Assembly (NCBI GenBank): GCA_033064195.1
Contig: JARBJD010000061.1
Coordinates: 243,161 to 307,160, forward strand
Direction of reading: 5' to 3'
DNA: 64,000 bases
DNA from: Blattamonas nauphoetae
Taxonomy: Eukaryota; Preaxostyla; Oxymonadida
This document shows positions 1 through 9,558 of the stretch, one piece after another. Positions within the stretch are counted from its first letter, which is position 1; each line of letters opens with the position of its first letter. A program made the translations under genes and the position numbers. The notes under the pieces were generated by a model. That model saw nothing but the letters and a program-made list of their open reading frames with translations, did not search any database and was not told where the DNA came from.

Positions 1-3000
1 CTTGAACGGACTTTCCTGTCGATATTGTCCTGCAATGTGGGGGGCCAACAGATCCTCGGACACGATGGGATTGGAGTGGGGGAAGGAGCGAACGGAACGC
101 AATTTTTGGGACTTTCAGGAATTACGACGGCATTCATTGGAATTTCGTTTTGGAATGTTTCGTCGCTTCCTGGATCTGTCCCTTCTGCCTCGCCTTCGTT
201 CCGTCAACAAATGATTGGGAGCTCTGTTTGGGGGAGCAAAAACCATCTGAGCGGATCGACAGTGCGGGACATGAACAGCGGAGGGAGTGTGCTGTGCTCG
301 AACACGACATTCAGTTGGTGCAGGACAACAAGCGAGGAGCGACCTTCCTCCTCTCAACGCCTTCCTTCGTCACTGTCCTCCAACGATGATCTCATCACGA
401 ACGAAACTTACGATGGCAAGCTGGGAGACACTCGACTGAACATCACAATCACCACCATCTTTAACAACTGCACATTCCAGAATCTGGAATACGCCACGCA
501 GGAATTGTGGGATGGTGGATCAGCATTGATTCTCACCACAAATACAACACATCTATCTGTTCGTGATTGTTCATTCATGCACTGTTCAGTGACAACCATC
601 AATTCCACTGTATCCATTGCTGGTGGATGCATTCTGTTGAGAGGTTCATCATCCAACCAACTCCGCTCGACGCTCTCCGTCGCGTCGTGTTCCTTCACCG
701 ATTGGTATTCAGGCAGTCTCTCGAACAGAGAACACCATGGCGGTGGAATTGGAACCTTCTACGCATGCGCATCTCACTCCATTGTTGGCTCCAACTTCAC
801 TCTGTCTGGAGCGACGTCGCTGTCATACAACGGCGGATTCCTCGCCTTCATCCGTCTCGAGAACACGTCGTCGCCTGCCACAGTCTCCAACTGCCGTCTT
901 CAGGGTGACGGACAGACAAGGGGTAATTGTCTCTATATTTTCAGCTGTGATTTCGGGTCGGGAGGATTGAGAATCTCCGACACAGAAATTGTCAACACAA
1001 ACTCCGACTTCGACGTCAAAGCAGTCTCGGGCATCAAACCAATTGTGGTGACTCGGTCGAATTTTGCCTTTGGTTCACTGTACGTCGAATCCCAAGTCGT
1101 CACAACACACGACCCTCTCCTCTTCGTCGATTGCACTCTGGACGAGTTCAGAATGAAATCAACCTTATCATCGCCCGACTTCTATTTTGTGGGAACTGTC
1201 TTCCGCACATCTCGCATTTCGTATCCGATGGAACTCTTCAGAACACAAGGACCATGTTTCGTCATCTTTCAAAGCTGTCTGTTCGACGGTTGTGAAGCAC
1301 GCACAGACGGATTGTTTTTCTGCTTGTCATCGACGTCTCTCACTTTGGACAGTTGTACAATGAAAGAATGTCAAGCAACAGGATCGAATTCATCGCCGTT
1401 CCATCTCACAGACACAGCATTCAGAGCATATTCATGCACGTTCGCCAACCTCACTGGAACGGACTCGAATACGTTCCTCATCGGGACGAATGAGTCACTT
1501 CTTCTGGAAGACTGTCGATTTGATCTTGATGATTCAAAGAAGGCTGATATCTTCTTCTCCAAAGCCAGTCCCTCGCTGCTCAACACATCTTCGGTCGTTG
1601 GCTGTACGTCGAATCGGGAAATCAGAGTTACAACTGACAGGACGACATTCACAGTCTGTCCTCTCTTCAAAGTCATTGAGACTCCAACTGCGAAGTCTGA
1701 GATCAAGCTGGATGCGGAGACAGACGAGAATGGAAATCTGATCGAAACGACGGACACACTTTCTCCAGTAATCCAGTCACTCGAGGCAGACAGTTCGACA
1801 CTCCTCTCACTCTCCGATGGGTTATTCACCGAAAGTGAAATACTGTCAATCCAAACAGACGTCGAGATTGTCGGAAACGGAACAGAATCTGTGCACGTGA
1901 AGCTTGACGAATCGCCTCGTCCTCACACGACACAGTTGACCGCAGAACTCGAAGTGGATACTGCTGCCAACCTGACACTTCTCTCGATGACTCTCATTCC
2001 TTACTCACCCTCATCGCCACTCGTCACTTTGAACAAGGAAGGACTCCTTTCAGTGAAGAATGTTGTGGTGTGTGATAGCATGGGGAGAACAAAGGAGTTG
2101 TTCAGTGTATCAGGAGGAACAACTCACTTATCCCATTCTCGTTTCTCTTCCATTGTTGGTTCGACTGCATTGATCGTTGTTTCTGGAAATGGATCAATGT
2201 CACTGTCAGACACGCTCTTCTTGACCATCTCTCGCACACAATCTGTCAATGGATCTGTGCAAAGTGGGAGTTGTGTGGAAGGTCGAACGAGTGGCTTGAT
2301 TTCGATCACATTCTGCAAATTTGGAGGATGTTCATCGAATGGTCGATCTGGAGCGATTGACATTACGTCGAACGACACAACAAGCCGAGTTGAAATGGAA
2401 GGATGCCAATTTGATCAGAACTTGGCGGGATCAGAATTGGATGAGGCTGAGAAGGGAGACGATGTTGTTCTGAAAGAATTCTCAGACGAACAACTCGCTC
2501 TCAATTTCACAGCGATTGAGTCCTTCTCCACACTTCCATTCCTCATCAATGATTCGCATCCACACGTTCCAGCACCTCACACTCTCCTCTTCTCAAAGCA
2601 AGGGTTCGACATGCCTCTCGCTTGGTCCTCTCCAAACATGCTCTGTGAAGCTCGCGTGTCTGAACTCACCCTCCAATCTCTCCTCGGCTCTCGTCTCCAC
2701 AACAATGTCCACACTGCCATCATCACAGAGTTCAAGTATAACGAAACGATGCAGCCATTCTCACTCATCAATGCGTCAGTCAATATTACTCTCCCAACTC
2801 AATCTCAAATCAACATCACTCAACTAAACAGCGAGATCTGCGGTCGTCTTCTCAACGCCTCGCTTTCACTAACGATTCTTAACCTTTCGTTTTCAGAACT
2901 CACGAACACAGTTTTCTCGGTCGATCAGGATTCCTCGATTTCACTGAGGAGTGTTCGCATCACCTTCACAAATCGAACACTTTCTCATCCTTTCATTGAT

Positions 3001-6000
3001 TCGACAGGACGATCAACGTTCTTCTCGACTGTCACCATCGATGCTGGTCTCACTCTGGATTCAGTCTCTTTTGTGCGACATGTCCGATCAACAAATGACG
3101 GAACTTTCACTTGGGAATCTACCTCAGTGGAATCTGTCTCTCTCGCCACTCAGCCGTTTCTTCATCTCGAAGGAATGAGAACTCTGGATATTACATCAAG
3201 CTCTGGAAGACCAATGAAGAACATCAACTCGTTGTGTGATGGAAGTTTTCTGTTCGCAAAGAACTCAAATGTCACTCTTTCAACACTGACAGCCTCGTCA
3301 TGTTCTGCCCTGCGCGGCGGTTTCGCATTCTGCCTTTCCTGCAACGTGACAATCGCACGGTCTGAGTACTCATCTTGTTCAGCACAACATGGCGGAGTGC
3401 TCTTTGTGGAACTGGACAATACGAATCAACTCTCCTCGGATCAAGATTCTCGTTTTCACACTGTCTTCTCACAATGTCAAGCAACCGCGAAAGATGAGAA
3501 TGGTGTGGCAGTCGGGAGAGGAGGAGCGATTTTTGTGAAAGGAGCTACAACTGCGGAGCTTCCGCTCAATCTGACAACATATTCGTTTGAGAAGAACAAA
3601 GCAGCATTCGGAAACGATGTGTTTGTTGAAGAATCAGTTCTCGGCGGCAAAGGACCTGATCGACTGAAGGGATGTAAAGGAGAATCATGGAGTGAATGGC
3701 CTCACTTCGAAGTGGAAGGAATCACAAAAGAAGAAAACGAAGACGAATGGACACGAATCGCCACTTTCATCGATTATCCCCTAATCTGCGTCCGATATTA
3801 CGGAACTGATAACGACAGCTGTCGATTTTCAGTCTCGAATTGCAGAACTCTTCCCTATGCCTTTCAATATCTCCAAACATCATATCCGAACGGCACTGTC
3901 TATCCCCGTTCTGCTTCTCTGGGCTACAATTTCACATTTGAACCGATGTTTCTTGAAGAAGTTAATTTGTTGCTCAAAGGGTCGACAACTGTCGAGCTCA
4001 GTACAACTGTTCCGGCAGGGTCGAGCATGTTCACGGTCGGGAAGGACTCTCGTCTCACTCTGCAGATCTTCAATTTCCAGCATAAAGTCAATCATACACT
4101 CGTGTCTGTCACGTCCAGAGAGAGCTGGTTGGAGATGCGCAGTTGTGATGTTGTTCTCCAACCAGGGACTTACTCCCAGACTCTCGTCTTGTCAGTCGGA
4201 TGTGGACTCTCACTTGAATCTTTTCGAGTCAACGGTCCGTCCGCGTCACTACAAGTGACATTCTCTGTTCCGATTGTGTCTTTTCACCCAACACCGCCAC
4301 CAGACGGAGGACTTGGATCAGCTCCTTTCTCAATGACACGCAGCACATTCAAAAATCTGACGCTCTCCAACTCGTCAATCATCGTTGTCGAAACATCAGG
4401 CAACGTCATATTCCAGATGAACAATTTCACGAGAGTTCAGAGTGATTTGGATGAAGGTCAATATCTCTCTTTGAAAGGCTACAATTTCAAACAACAAATC
4501 GTTCCTGAGAATTGGGCGAACAATTATTCAAAAGACGAACTCGCCGCACTTTGCGGAGAAGACACGTCTCTCGCGGAGAATCACAAGTGGAGAAGAGGAT
4601 CGCTTGTGTATTGGCTGTTCTCGCCTTTGGAGGAGATTGTTGTGAATCCAAGCGATTCAGATGCTGTCGATCATCCGAATTGTGGATCATCTGAGTTCAA
4701 GTGCTCGACACTCGACTCCGCATTGGAATCGGCTTCTCTCAACTCTCTCAAAGTGATCACTCTCTCGTCGCCTTCCTCGCTGGAAAGAACGATGAAAGTG
4801 GCTGAGACTCGAACAGTTCGATCATCCGACACAACTCAACGAGATGTCTCTGTTGCTCTCGATTCTTCTGTCCCAGTTGATGGAGGAGCTCTCTCCTTCC
4901 TCGCCATTCAGTTCACCTCTGCAAGTTCGTCCGCATTCTCGAATGGCGAGAACATTCGAACTGACCCACTCTTCGTCGTCGAATCAGGATCTCTCTCGCT
5001 GGACTCCTGCTCGCTGTCGTCATTCACACTCGTGTCATGTCCGATGATTTCTCACGTCTCTGGCTCGCTGTCGCTGATGTCGTGCGAGTTGAGTTCGATT
5101 GATCGCTTGTCTGGGAAAGGATCGATTCTATCCACAGAGATGACAAGTGGGATGGAATTGAGAATGGATGGAGTGAACTTGTCGTCGATGCCTTGTTCAT
5201 CCGAATCACCAGCTGTTCTGCTCAATTTCTCGTCGATCACACCTTCGTCCCCCTCCCCTTCGTTCTCTCTGACCAATCTGAGAGTTGAAAGAACCGACGA
5301 GCAACTTGCGACAGCTCGTTTTGCTGAGATTGTTGGTCAGAACATCTCGAGCTTCATTTCTGAGGAAGACGAGAGATTCAAAGGATCATATTCGCAGAAT
5401 TCCAATTCGAACGATCTGTGGAGTGTGGACGAAGACTTGACTTTGTCGGCTACACTATTATTGTATTTGTTGAAGCAAGCAGGACCAGTTCGAGTTTCGC
5501 GAGGGGGATCTGATGCGGACAGATGTGGATACCTCAATGTGTGGTGCAGCTCAATAGAGCGAGCGGTTTCACGAACCACAGACCGTCCACTCTCCGAACT
5601 GATCATTTTGGGAGATTCGGATCTGTCGTCGGCAGTGTTGTTGACAAACAATGTTTCGATAACAAAGGGAGAAGAAGCAGGGACTGTTCATGTGGCATCA
5701 GCTGGATCGCTCACGAATTCTGCACGCCACACACTCATCTTGGAAGAACTAGCGTTCGCGCTCCCACCAACCCAAACAGCTGAAGCCGTTATCATCGTCC
5801 CTCCTTCTGGTTCTGCGACTCTCAACACAATTGTGGTCTCATCACCAGGAGGGAGTGATGCGACTCTTGTTCGTGTGACTGGAGGAAGAGCCGAAATGAC
5901 CGATAGTCTGATCCAGTCAGAGATGAAAGAGAACACCTATTTGGTTGAGATTGTGGGAGGGAAAGTGAGTGTGAACACACTTCGAGTGGAGAGTGGGATT

Positions 6001-8004
6001 GGATTGAACTCGTCGATTGTGTGGATGTCGATGGGAAGTGTGAATGTCTCTGGACTGTCGATTGTGGACGTTTCATCAATTTCCGGTCGACTCGTTGTGG
6101 CCTCTGGAACATTCGCTCAACTGAAAGACATCACACTTTCTCACATCTCCTTCTCGTCCACTCCCTTCCTCTTTTCCTCCCTGGACTCGTGCTCTCTCAT
6201 CACCGTTTCGGCGACTGATTTCTCATCGAAAGCGCTGCTTGAAGGGAAAGATGTGAAATCGCTCCAACTGAACCTCTGTCAATTATCAGGATCGACGAAA
6301 TCCACATCTGAACAAAACGAGGAAGTTACAGACATTTGTTCATGGATGGACTCTTCCATCACTCTCACCAATTGTTCGTCAGCATTTCATTCGGTCGAAA
6401 TGAAGCATATTCCACAAGGAGCTGTGTCGATAGTTGGAGGTGAGCTGACTCTGACGTATTGCACTTTCATCGACAACTCACCTTCGAACATTGACTTCCC
6501 TTCGCTTCGTCGGAATGTGATGTGTTCAGAAGGAAAAGTGTCGATTGAAGCAGTTGGAGGAGGAGATGGCCATTCGTCGCCTCATCATTGGATCTCGACA
6601 CACAACTGCTCTGTCGAGAAGGAAGACAAGGTCCTTCCAACTCCCTTCTTCATCCCGACACTCTCGTCGACTGAGTCAACTTCCACGTTCGACAGGAAAG
6701 CAGAGATGTATGAGATTGTGCTGACCGGGGAAACATTCATCCCGTGTGGCTTGTCTCTCGAAGTGTTCGAACGAGTTAAGCTCTCCGAATCAGAATTCTC
6801 GGAAGGCGAACACATTTTGGTGGAGTTGGATGCATCCGAAGTGACATCGTGGAAAGAAGACTCAATCGAACTGTTACTTCATCAATCCACACTCGCATTG
6901 CTGAGCAAGAAACACGATCTGCACTGCCGTATGCGTTTCGGAGAGAGTGGAAAGACAGACTCGTTCTCGCTGACAGGATTGAAAGGGAACATGTCGCAGG
7001 GTGGTCGAGTTGTATCGGTTATTGTTCCGATTGTGTGCTCCGTCGTTCTCCTCCTCTTGCTTCTGATCGTCGTGCTTGTTCTGGTTTGTCGCCGTCAACA
7101 AAAGAAGAAGAAGGAAGAGAAGCCAAAAGCGATGAGCGAGCTGGACGAATGCCAAATCGAAGTGAAAGATGAAGATATGGACCTCAATTCGACCATTCAG
7201 CCACTCTTCAACACTTCAGATGTGACACTCCATCCAAGCTCCCTCAACATGATCAGCAATGGTATCGATCAGGACCAGCCACAGTTCTCGTCTTTTCGAC
7301 AGCCGTTCATCGAACAAGTGGAAGCCTTGAAATACGAAGGCGAGCTAGCTGTGGTTCGTGTACCTGCGAACCGATCACTTTACTCTGCACTGCACGTTGA
7401 GAAGAGAAGTGATCTGCCGAAGATGGAGATCCGAAGACAGTTGGTGGCTGGCCTGAATCGACTCGTTCAACACAATCCTTTCAGCGACGTCCTCACTCAG
7501 CTCTCATCGCACTGGATCCTCATTGACTCTGCTGGCTCAGTCTGCCTAAAACTGGATCAGAACTTGAACGAAACAGATCTGACCGAGCACCAAATTGCGA
7601 ATCGGAAGAAGATGAGAGAAGAGGACCGTCGTTGGAGTGCGCCTGAACAGATTGATGAAGATGACAGAGACATCAACAAAGACGAGAAAGAACCGCAAGC
7701 AGCTCCGTTCGATCCTCTGAAGGCGTCAGTTTTTAGGCTTGGCCTCGTCTTGTGGGAATTGGAGACTGGTCTTGTGCCGTTTGGGGAGCTGGATGCTGCG
7801 AATGCGAGTCGGCAAGTGAAAGGAGGCCAAGTTCCACTGATTGAGAATTGGGAAGACACATCGCTGGCGTCGATTGTTGGAGAGTGTCTCTCTTTCGACC
7901 CGAACGACCGCCCCTCGCTCTCCGATCTCAAAAAGCACTTCTCCACTTCACCTCCACACCCTGATCCCCCTCCCATCCACCAACAACCAGCCAATAGCGT
8001 CTAA
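1..8004 (+). CDS. Surface protein A: giant beta-helix receptor-like protein with TM and pseudokinase tail (5' partial)
   Basis: The frame is open from base 1 with no upstream stop, so the N-terminus and presumably a signal peptide lie outside the window; about 2,667 codons are visible, ending in TAA. Most of the protein is Ser/Thr/Asn-rich with many N-x-S/T sites and short repeats of the type 'sCsFxxC...GGa', as in right-handed beta-helix surface proteins. A pre-membrane Cys module lies at about 6330-6790 (NCS, GGDG, WIST, FIPTLSS, then IPCxLxLEVFE). A Leu/Val-rich transmembrane helix is near residues 2338-2364, followed by RRQQKKKK. The cytoplasmic part (about residues 2440-2653) resembles a protein kinase C-lobe: SAPE, VFRLGLVLWELETG and DRPSL are present, but no glycine loop, HRD or DFG is visible, so I call it a pseudokinase. 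A role as a surface receptor or adhesin is inferred. It converges on gene B. Confidence 0.85.
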   Translation, partial: LERTFLSILSCNVGGQQILGHDGIGVGEGANGTQFLGLSGITTAFIGISFWNVSSLPGSVPSASPSFRQQMIGSSVWGSKNHLSGSTVRDMNSGGSVLCSNTTFSWCRTTSEERPSSSQRLPSSLSSNDDLITNETYDGKLGDTRLNITITTIFNNCTFQNLEYATQELWDGGSALILTTNTTHLSVRDCSFMHCSVTTINSTVSIAGGCILLRGSSSNQLRSTLSVASCSFTDWYSGSLSNREHHGGGIGTFYACASHSIVGSNFTLSGATSLSYNGGFLAFIRLENTSSPATVSNCRLQGDGQTRGNCLYIFSCDFGSGGLRISDTEIVNTNSDFDVKAVSGIKPIVVTRSNFAFGSLYVESQVVTTHDPLLFVDCTLDEFRMKSTLSSPDFYFVGTVFRTSRISYPMELFRTQGPCFVIFQSCLFDGCEARTDGLFFCLSSTSLTLDSCTMKECQATGSNSSPFHLTDTAFRAYSCTFANLTGTDSNTFLIGTNESLLLEDCRFDLDDSKKADIFFSKASPSLLNTSSVVGCTSNREIRVTTDRTTFTVCPLFKVIETPTAKSEIKLDAETDENGNLIETTDTLSPVIQSLEADSSTLLSLSDGLFTESEILSIQTDVEIVGNGTESVHVKLDESPRPHTTQLTAELEVDTAANLTLLSMTLIPYSPSSPLVTLNKEGLLSVKNVVVCDSMGRTKELFSVSGGTTHLSHSRFSSIVGSTALIVVSGNGSMSLSDTLFLTISRTQSVNGSVQSGSCVEGRTSGLISITFCKFGGCSSNGRSGAIDITSNDTTSRVEMEGCQFDQNLAGSELDEAEKGDDVVLKEFSDEQLALNFTAIESFSTLPFLINDSHPHVPAPHTLLFSKQGFDMPLAWSSPNMLCEARVSELTLQSLLGSRLHNNVHTAIITEFKYNETMQPFSLINASVNITLPTQSQINITQLNSEICGRLLNASLSLTILNLSFSELTNTVFSVDQDSSISLRSVRITFTNRTLSHPFIDSTGRSTFFSTVTIDAGLTLDSVSFVRHVRSTNDGTFTWESTSVESVSLATQPFLHLEGMRTLDITSSSGRPMKNINSLCDGSFLFAKNSNVTLSTLTASSCSALRGGFAFCLSCNVTIARSEYSSCSAQHGGVLFVELDNTNQLSSDQDSRFHTVFSQCQATAKDENGVAVGRGGAIFVKGATTAELPLNLTTYSFEKNKAAFGNDVFVEESVLGGKGPDRLKGCKGESWSEWPHFEVEGITKEENEDEWTRIATFIDYPLICVRYYGTDNDSCRFSVSNCRTLPYAFQYLQTSYPNGTVYPRSASLGYNFTFEPMFLEEVNLLLKGSTTVELSTTVPAGSSMFTVGKDSRLTLQIFNFQHKVNHTLVSVTSRESWLEMRSCDVVLQPGTYSQTLVLSVGCGLSLESFRVNGPSASLQVTFSVPIVSFHPTPPPDGGLGSAPFSMTRSTFKNLTLSNSSIIVVETSGNVIFQMNNFTRVQSDLDEGQYLSLKGYNFKQQIVPENWANNYSKDELAALCGEDTSLAENHKWRRGSLVYWLFSPLEEIVVNPSDSDAVDHPNCGSSEFKCSTLDSALESASLNSLKVITLSSPSSLERTMKVAETRTVRSSDTTQRDVSVALDSSVPVDGGALSFLAIQFTSASSSAFSNGENIRTDPLFVVESGSLSLDSCSLSSFTLVSCPMISHVSGSLSLMSCELSSIDRLSGKGSILSTEMTSGMELRMDGVNLSSMPCSSESPAVLLNFSSITPSSPSPSFSLTNLRVERTDEQLATARFAEIVGQNISSFISEEDERFKGSYSQNSNSNDLWSVDEDLTLSATLLLYLLKQAGPVRVSRGGSDADRCGYLNVWCSSIERAVSRTTDRPLSELIILGDSDLSSAVLLTNNVSITKGEEAGTVHVASAGSLTNSARHTLILEELAFALPPTQTAEAVIIVPPSGSATLNTIVVSSPGGSDATLVRVTGGRAEMTDSLIQSEMKENTYLVEIVGGKVSVNTLRVESGIGLNSSIVWMSMGSVNVSGLSIVDVSSISGRLVVASGTFAQLKDITLSHISFSSTPFLFSSLDSCSLITVSATDFSSKALLEGKDVKSLQLNLCQLSGSTKSTSEQNEEVTDICSWMDSSITLTNCSSAFHSVEMKHIPQGAVSIVGGELTLTYCTFIDNSPSNIDFPSLRRNVMCSEGKVSIEAVGGGDGHSSPHHWISTHNCSVEKEDKVLPTPFFIPTLSSTESTSTFDRKAEMYEIVLTGETFIPCGLSLEVFERVKLSESEFSEGEHILVELDASEVTSWKEDSIELLLHQSTLALLSKKHDLHCRMRFGESGKTDSFSLTGLKGNMSQGGRVVSVIVPIVCSVVLLLLLLIVVLVLVCRRQQKKKKEEKPKAMSELDECQIEVKDEDMDLNSTIQPLFNTSDVTLHPSSLNMISNGIDQDQPQFSSFRQPFIEQVEALKYEGELAVVRVPANRSLYSALHVEKRSDLPKMEIRRQLVAGLNRLVQHNPFSDVLTQLSSHWILIDSAGSVCLKLDQNLNETDLTEHQIANRKKMREEDRRWSAPEQIDEDDRDINKDEKEPQAAPFDPLKASVFRLGLVLWELETGLVPFGELDAANASRQVKGGQVPLIENWEDTSLASIVGECLSFDPNDRPSLSDLKKHFSTSPPHPDPPPIHQQPANSV

Positions 8005-8699
8005 CACTGTCATTGGTTGACTCATCTCGATGACAACCTCACTTCACTTCACCTCTGCACGTCACGAAGTCTTCTTTCGAACACTCATCAACTACCTTTC
8101 CTCTTTCTCTTTCGTTCACAAATTCAACCATTCAGTTCAATCTCCATCCCTATTCATTCGCTCACCACAGCCACTTCATTCTGAGACACAATCTCAGATT
8201 ATCTTCTTTCGAACCACTGCGAGTCCGTCTGGATTGTGGTTGCACATCTCTCTCGGAACGAAAGGAAAATCCAGCGAACAGTCGCTCCTCACTCTGTCTG
8301 ACATCAACCGCGCCTCACTTTCTTCAGTTCTTCCGATCAGACAGAAGTCAGCGATCGACTGCTTGTTGAACAACCATCGTTCTGCTTGGCACACTATAAT
8401 CTTCTTTTGTGACTTTTTCTTCTGTTGCATTTCGTACACCACTTGTCCATCAGGTTATGTTGGACAAGTGTTTCTTATATAGTTCTCAACCAAGCTCGAG
8501 TTGAGTGAAGGTGAGACACGTTCTAATTGCCTGTTGTATTAACTCCATTTCACATGACAATCCACTCTTTTTTTGGAACAGAACAGAACAACGTAACAAT
8601 TCACTTTATTCCCACATTCTGAGTGAGAATTTGACGTCTAAAAACGAGTGTTGATGATGAATTACGGCGGTTCAACATAGTTGGTAAGGTAAACCCCAT
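8005..8699. other. Intergenic region between convergent genes A and B, first part
   Basis: This is the 3' flank of gene A. It has a 150-codon open frame on the + strand (8030-8482), but its translation is Ser/Phe/His-rich with no domain, family repeat or signal, so I treat it as untranslated sequence. No tRNA, transposon end or tandem repeat was seen. Confidence 0.5.
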
Positions 8700-9558
8700 T
8701 AATTAAAGTATGTTACTTGTTACAATCGAAAATTCAGTGATGTGGATGCCCGAGAGAGGATGTGAAAAGACGTGGGAAGTGCATGTGGTGTGAAAGAGAG
8801 ATGTGAGTGAGATGATGTGATGTGCGAAATACTTCATCGAAATGCGAGATTCATTGAATGGTTGAGAGAGAGAAAGAGAAGAAACAACAAGCTGGAGGAT
8901 CTTCCAGTGTTGCAGTGTTGACTCCAGTGTCAGTGCGGAGTGGGGATCGCGTTTGGGAGAGATGAAAGAAGAACGTGGTGACACAAGATAATGATTACAA
9001 AACAATAAAACTGAAGAGAATGATGACAAAACATGCACGAAAACAATACTACTGTGATGGAAAGAAGGAAGAACGAGTGGATGGAAGACTTGAGTGACCA
9101 ACTCTGAAATGGTCGTCAGTCGATTCTGACGAGTTATGAGTTGAAATGGTGTTTCGGGTGACGTACTCCGAAGTGCATTCACTTGTCAGTGTGGCGTGTT
9201 GTGACGAATGGCCACGACAAATTTGGATTGGGAGAGGTGATGTGAAAGGATGAGACTCTAAAATGATGATTCTCAATCCAGAGCGACCATCTGTCGAAGC
9301 TCACAGTGAAGCAGCTCAGCAGACAGGATGTTTGAGAGATGGCTCTCAATACAAAAGGATGGTTCTGTTGCCGACGATCCGAAAGAGACTTTCGTCGTCT
9401 GGTCAATCTATCGAATCTCATGCTATGGTGTGGGTGCGTGAGTGGGTTAAGTTTGTTGGTGAGTGAGACTGACATGAAGTGGCAGGGTGAGAGTGGGGAA
9501 ATGAGGAGGAAGTTGGTCAGAAATGACGATTCAAGAAATGAGAAGATGAAGTGAACGA
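8700..9558. repeat. Shared 3' flank, copy 1 (downstream of gene B)
   Basis: Sequence downstream of gene B that recurs downstream of pseudogene E (about 55490-56320) and, more diverged, downstream of gene C (17043-17745). Long blocks around 8800-8960 match 55570-55730 with few differences. The surface genes were therefore duplicated together with about 0.7-0.9 kb of 3' flank. Open frames here are Ser/His-rich and not conserved in length, so I do not call them genes. Confidence 0.7.

Noticed and set aside
8030-8482. 150-codon frame after gene A
   Set aside because: No domain, signal peptide or paralogue; composition like the surrounding untranslated sequence.
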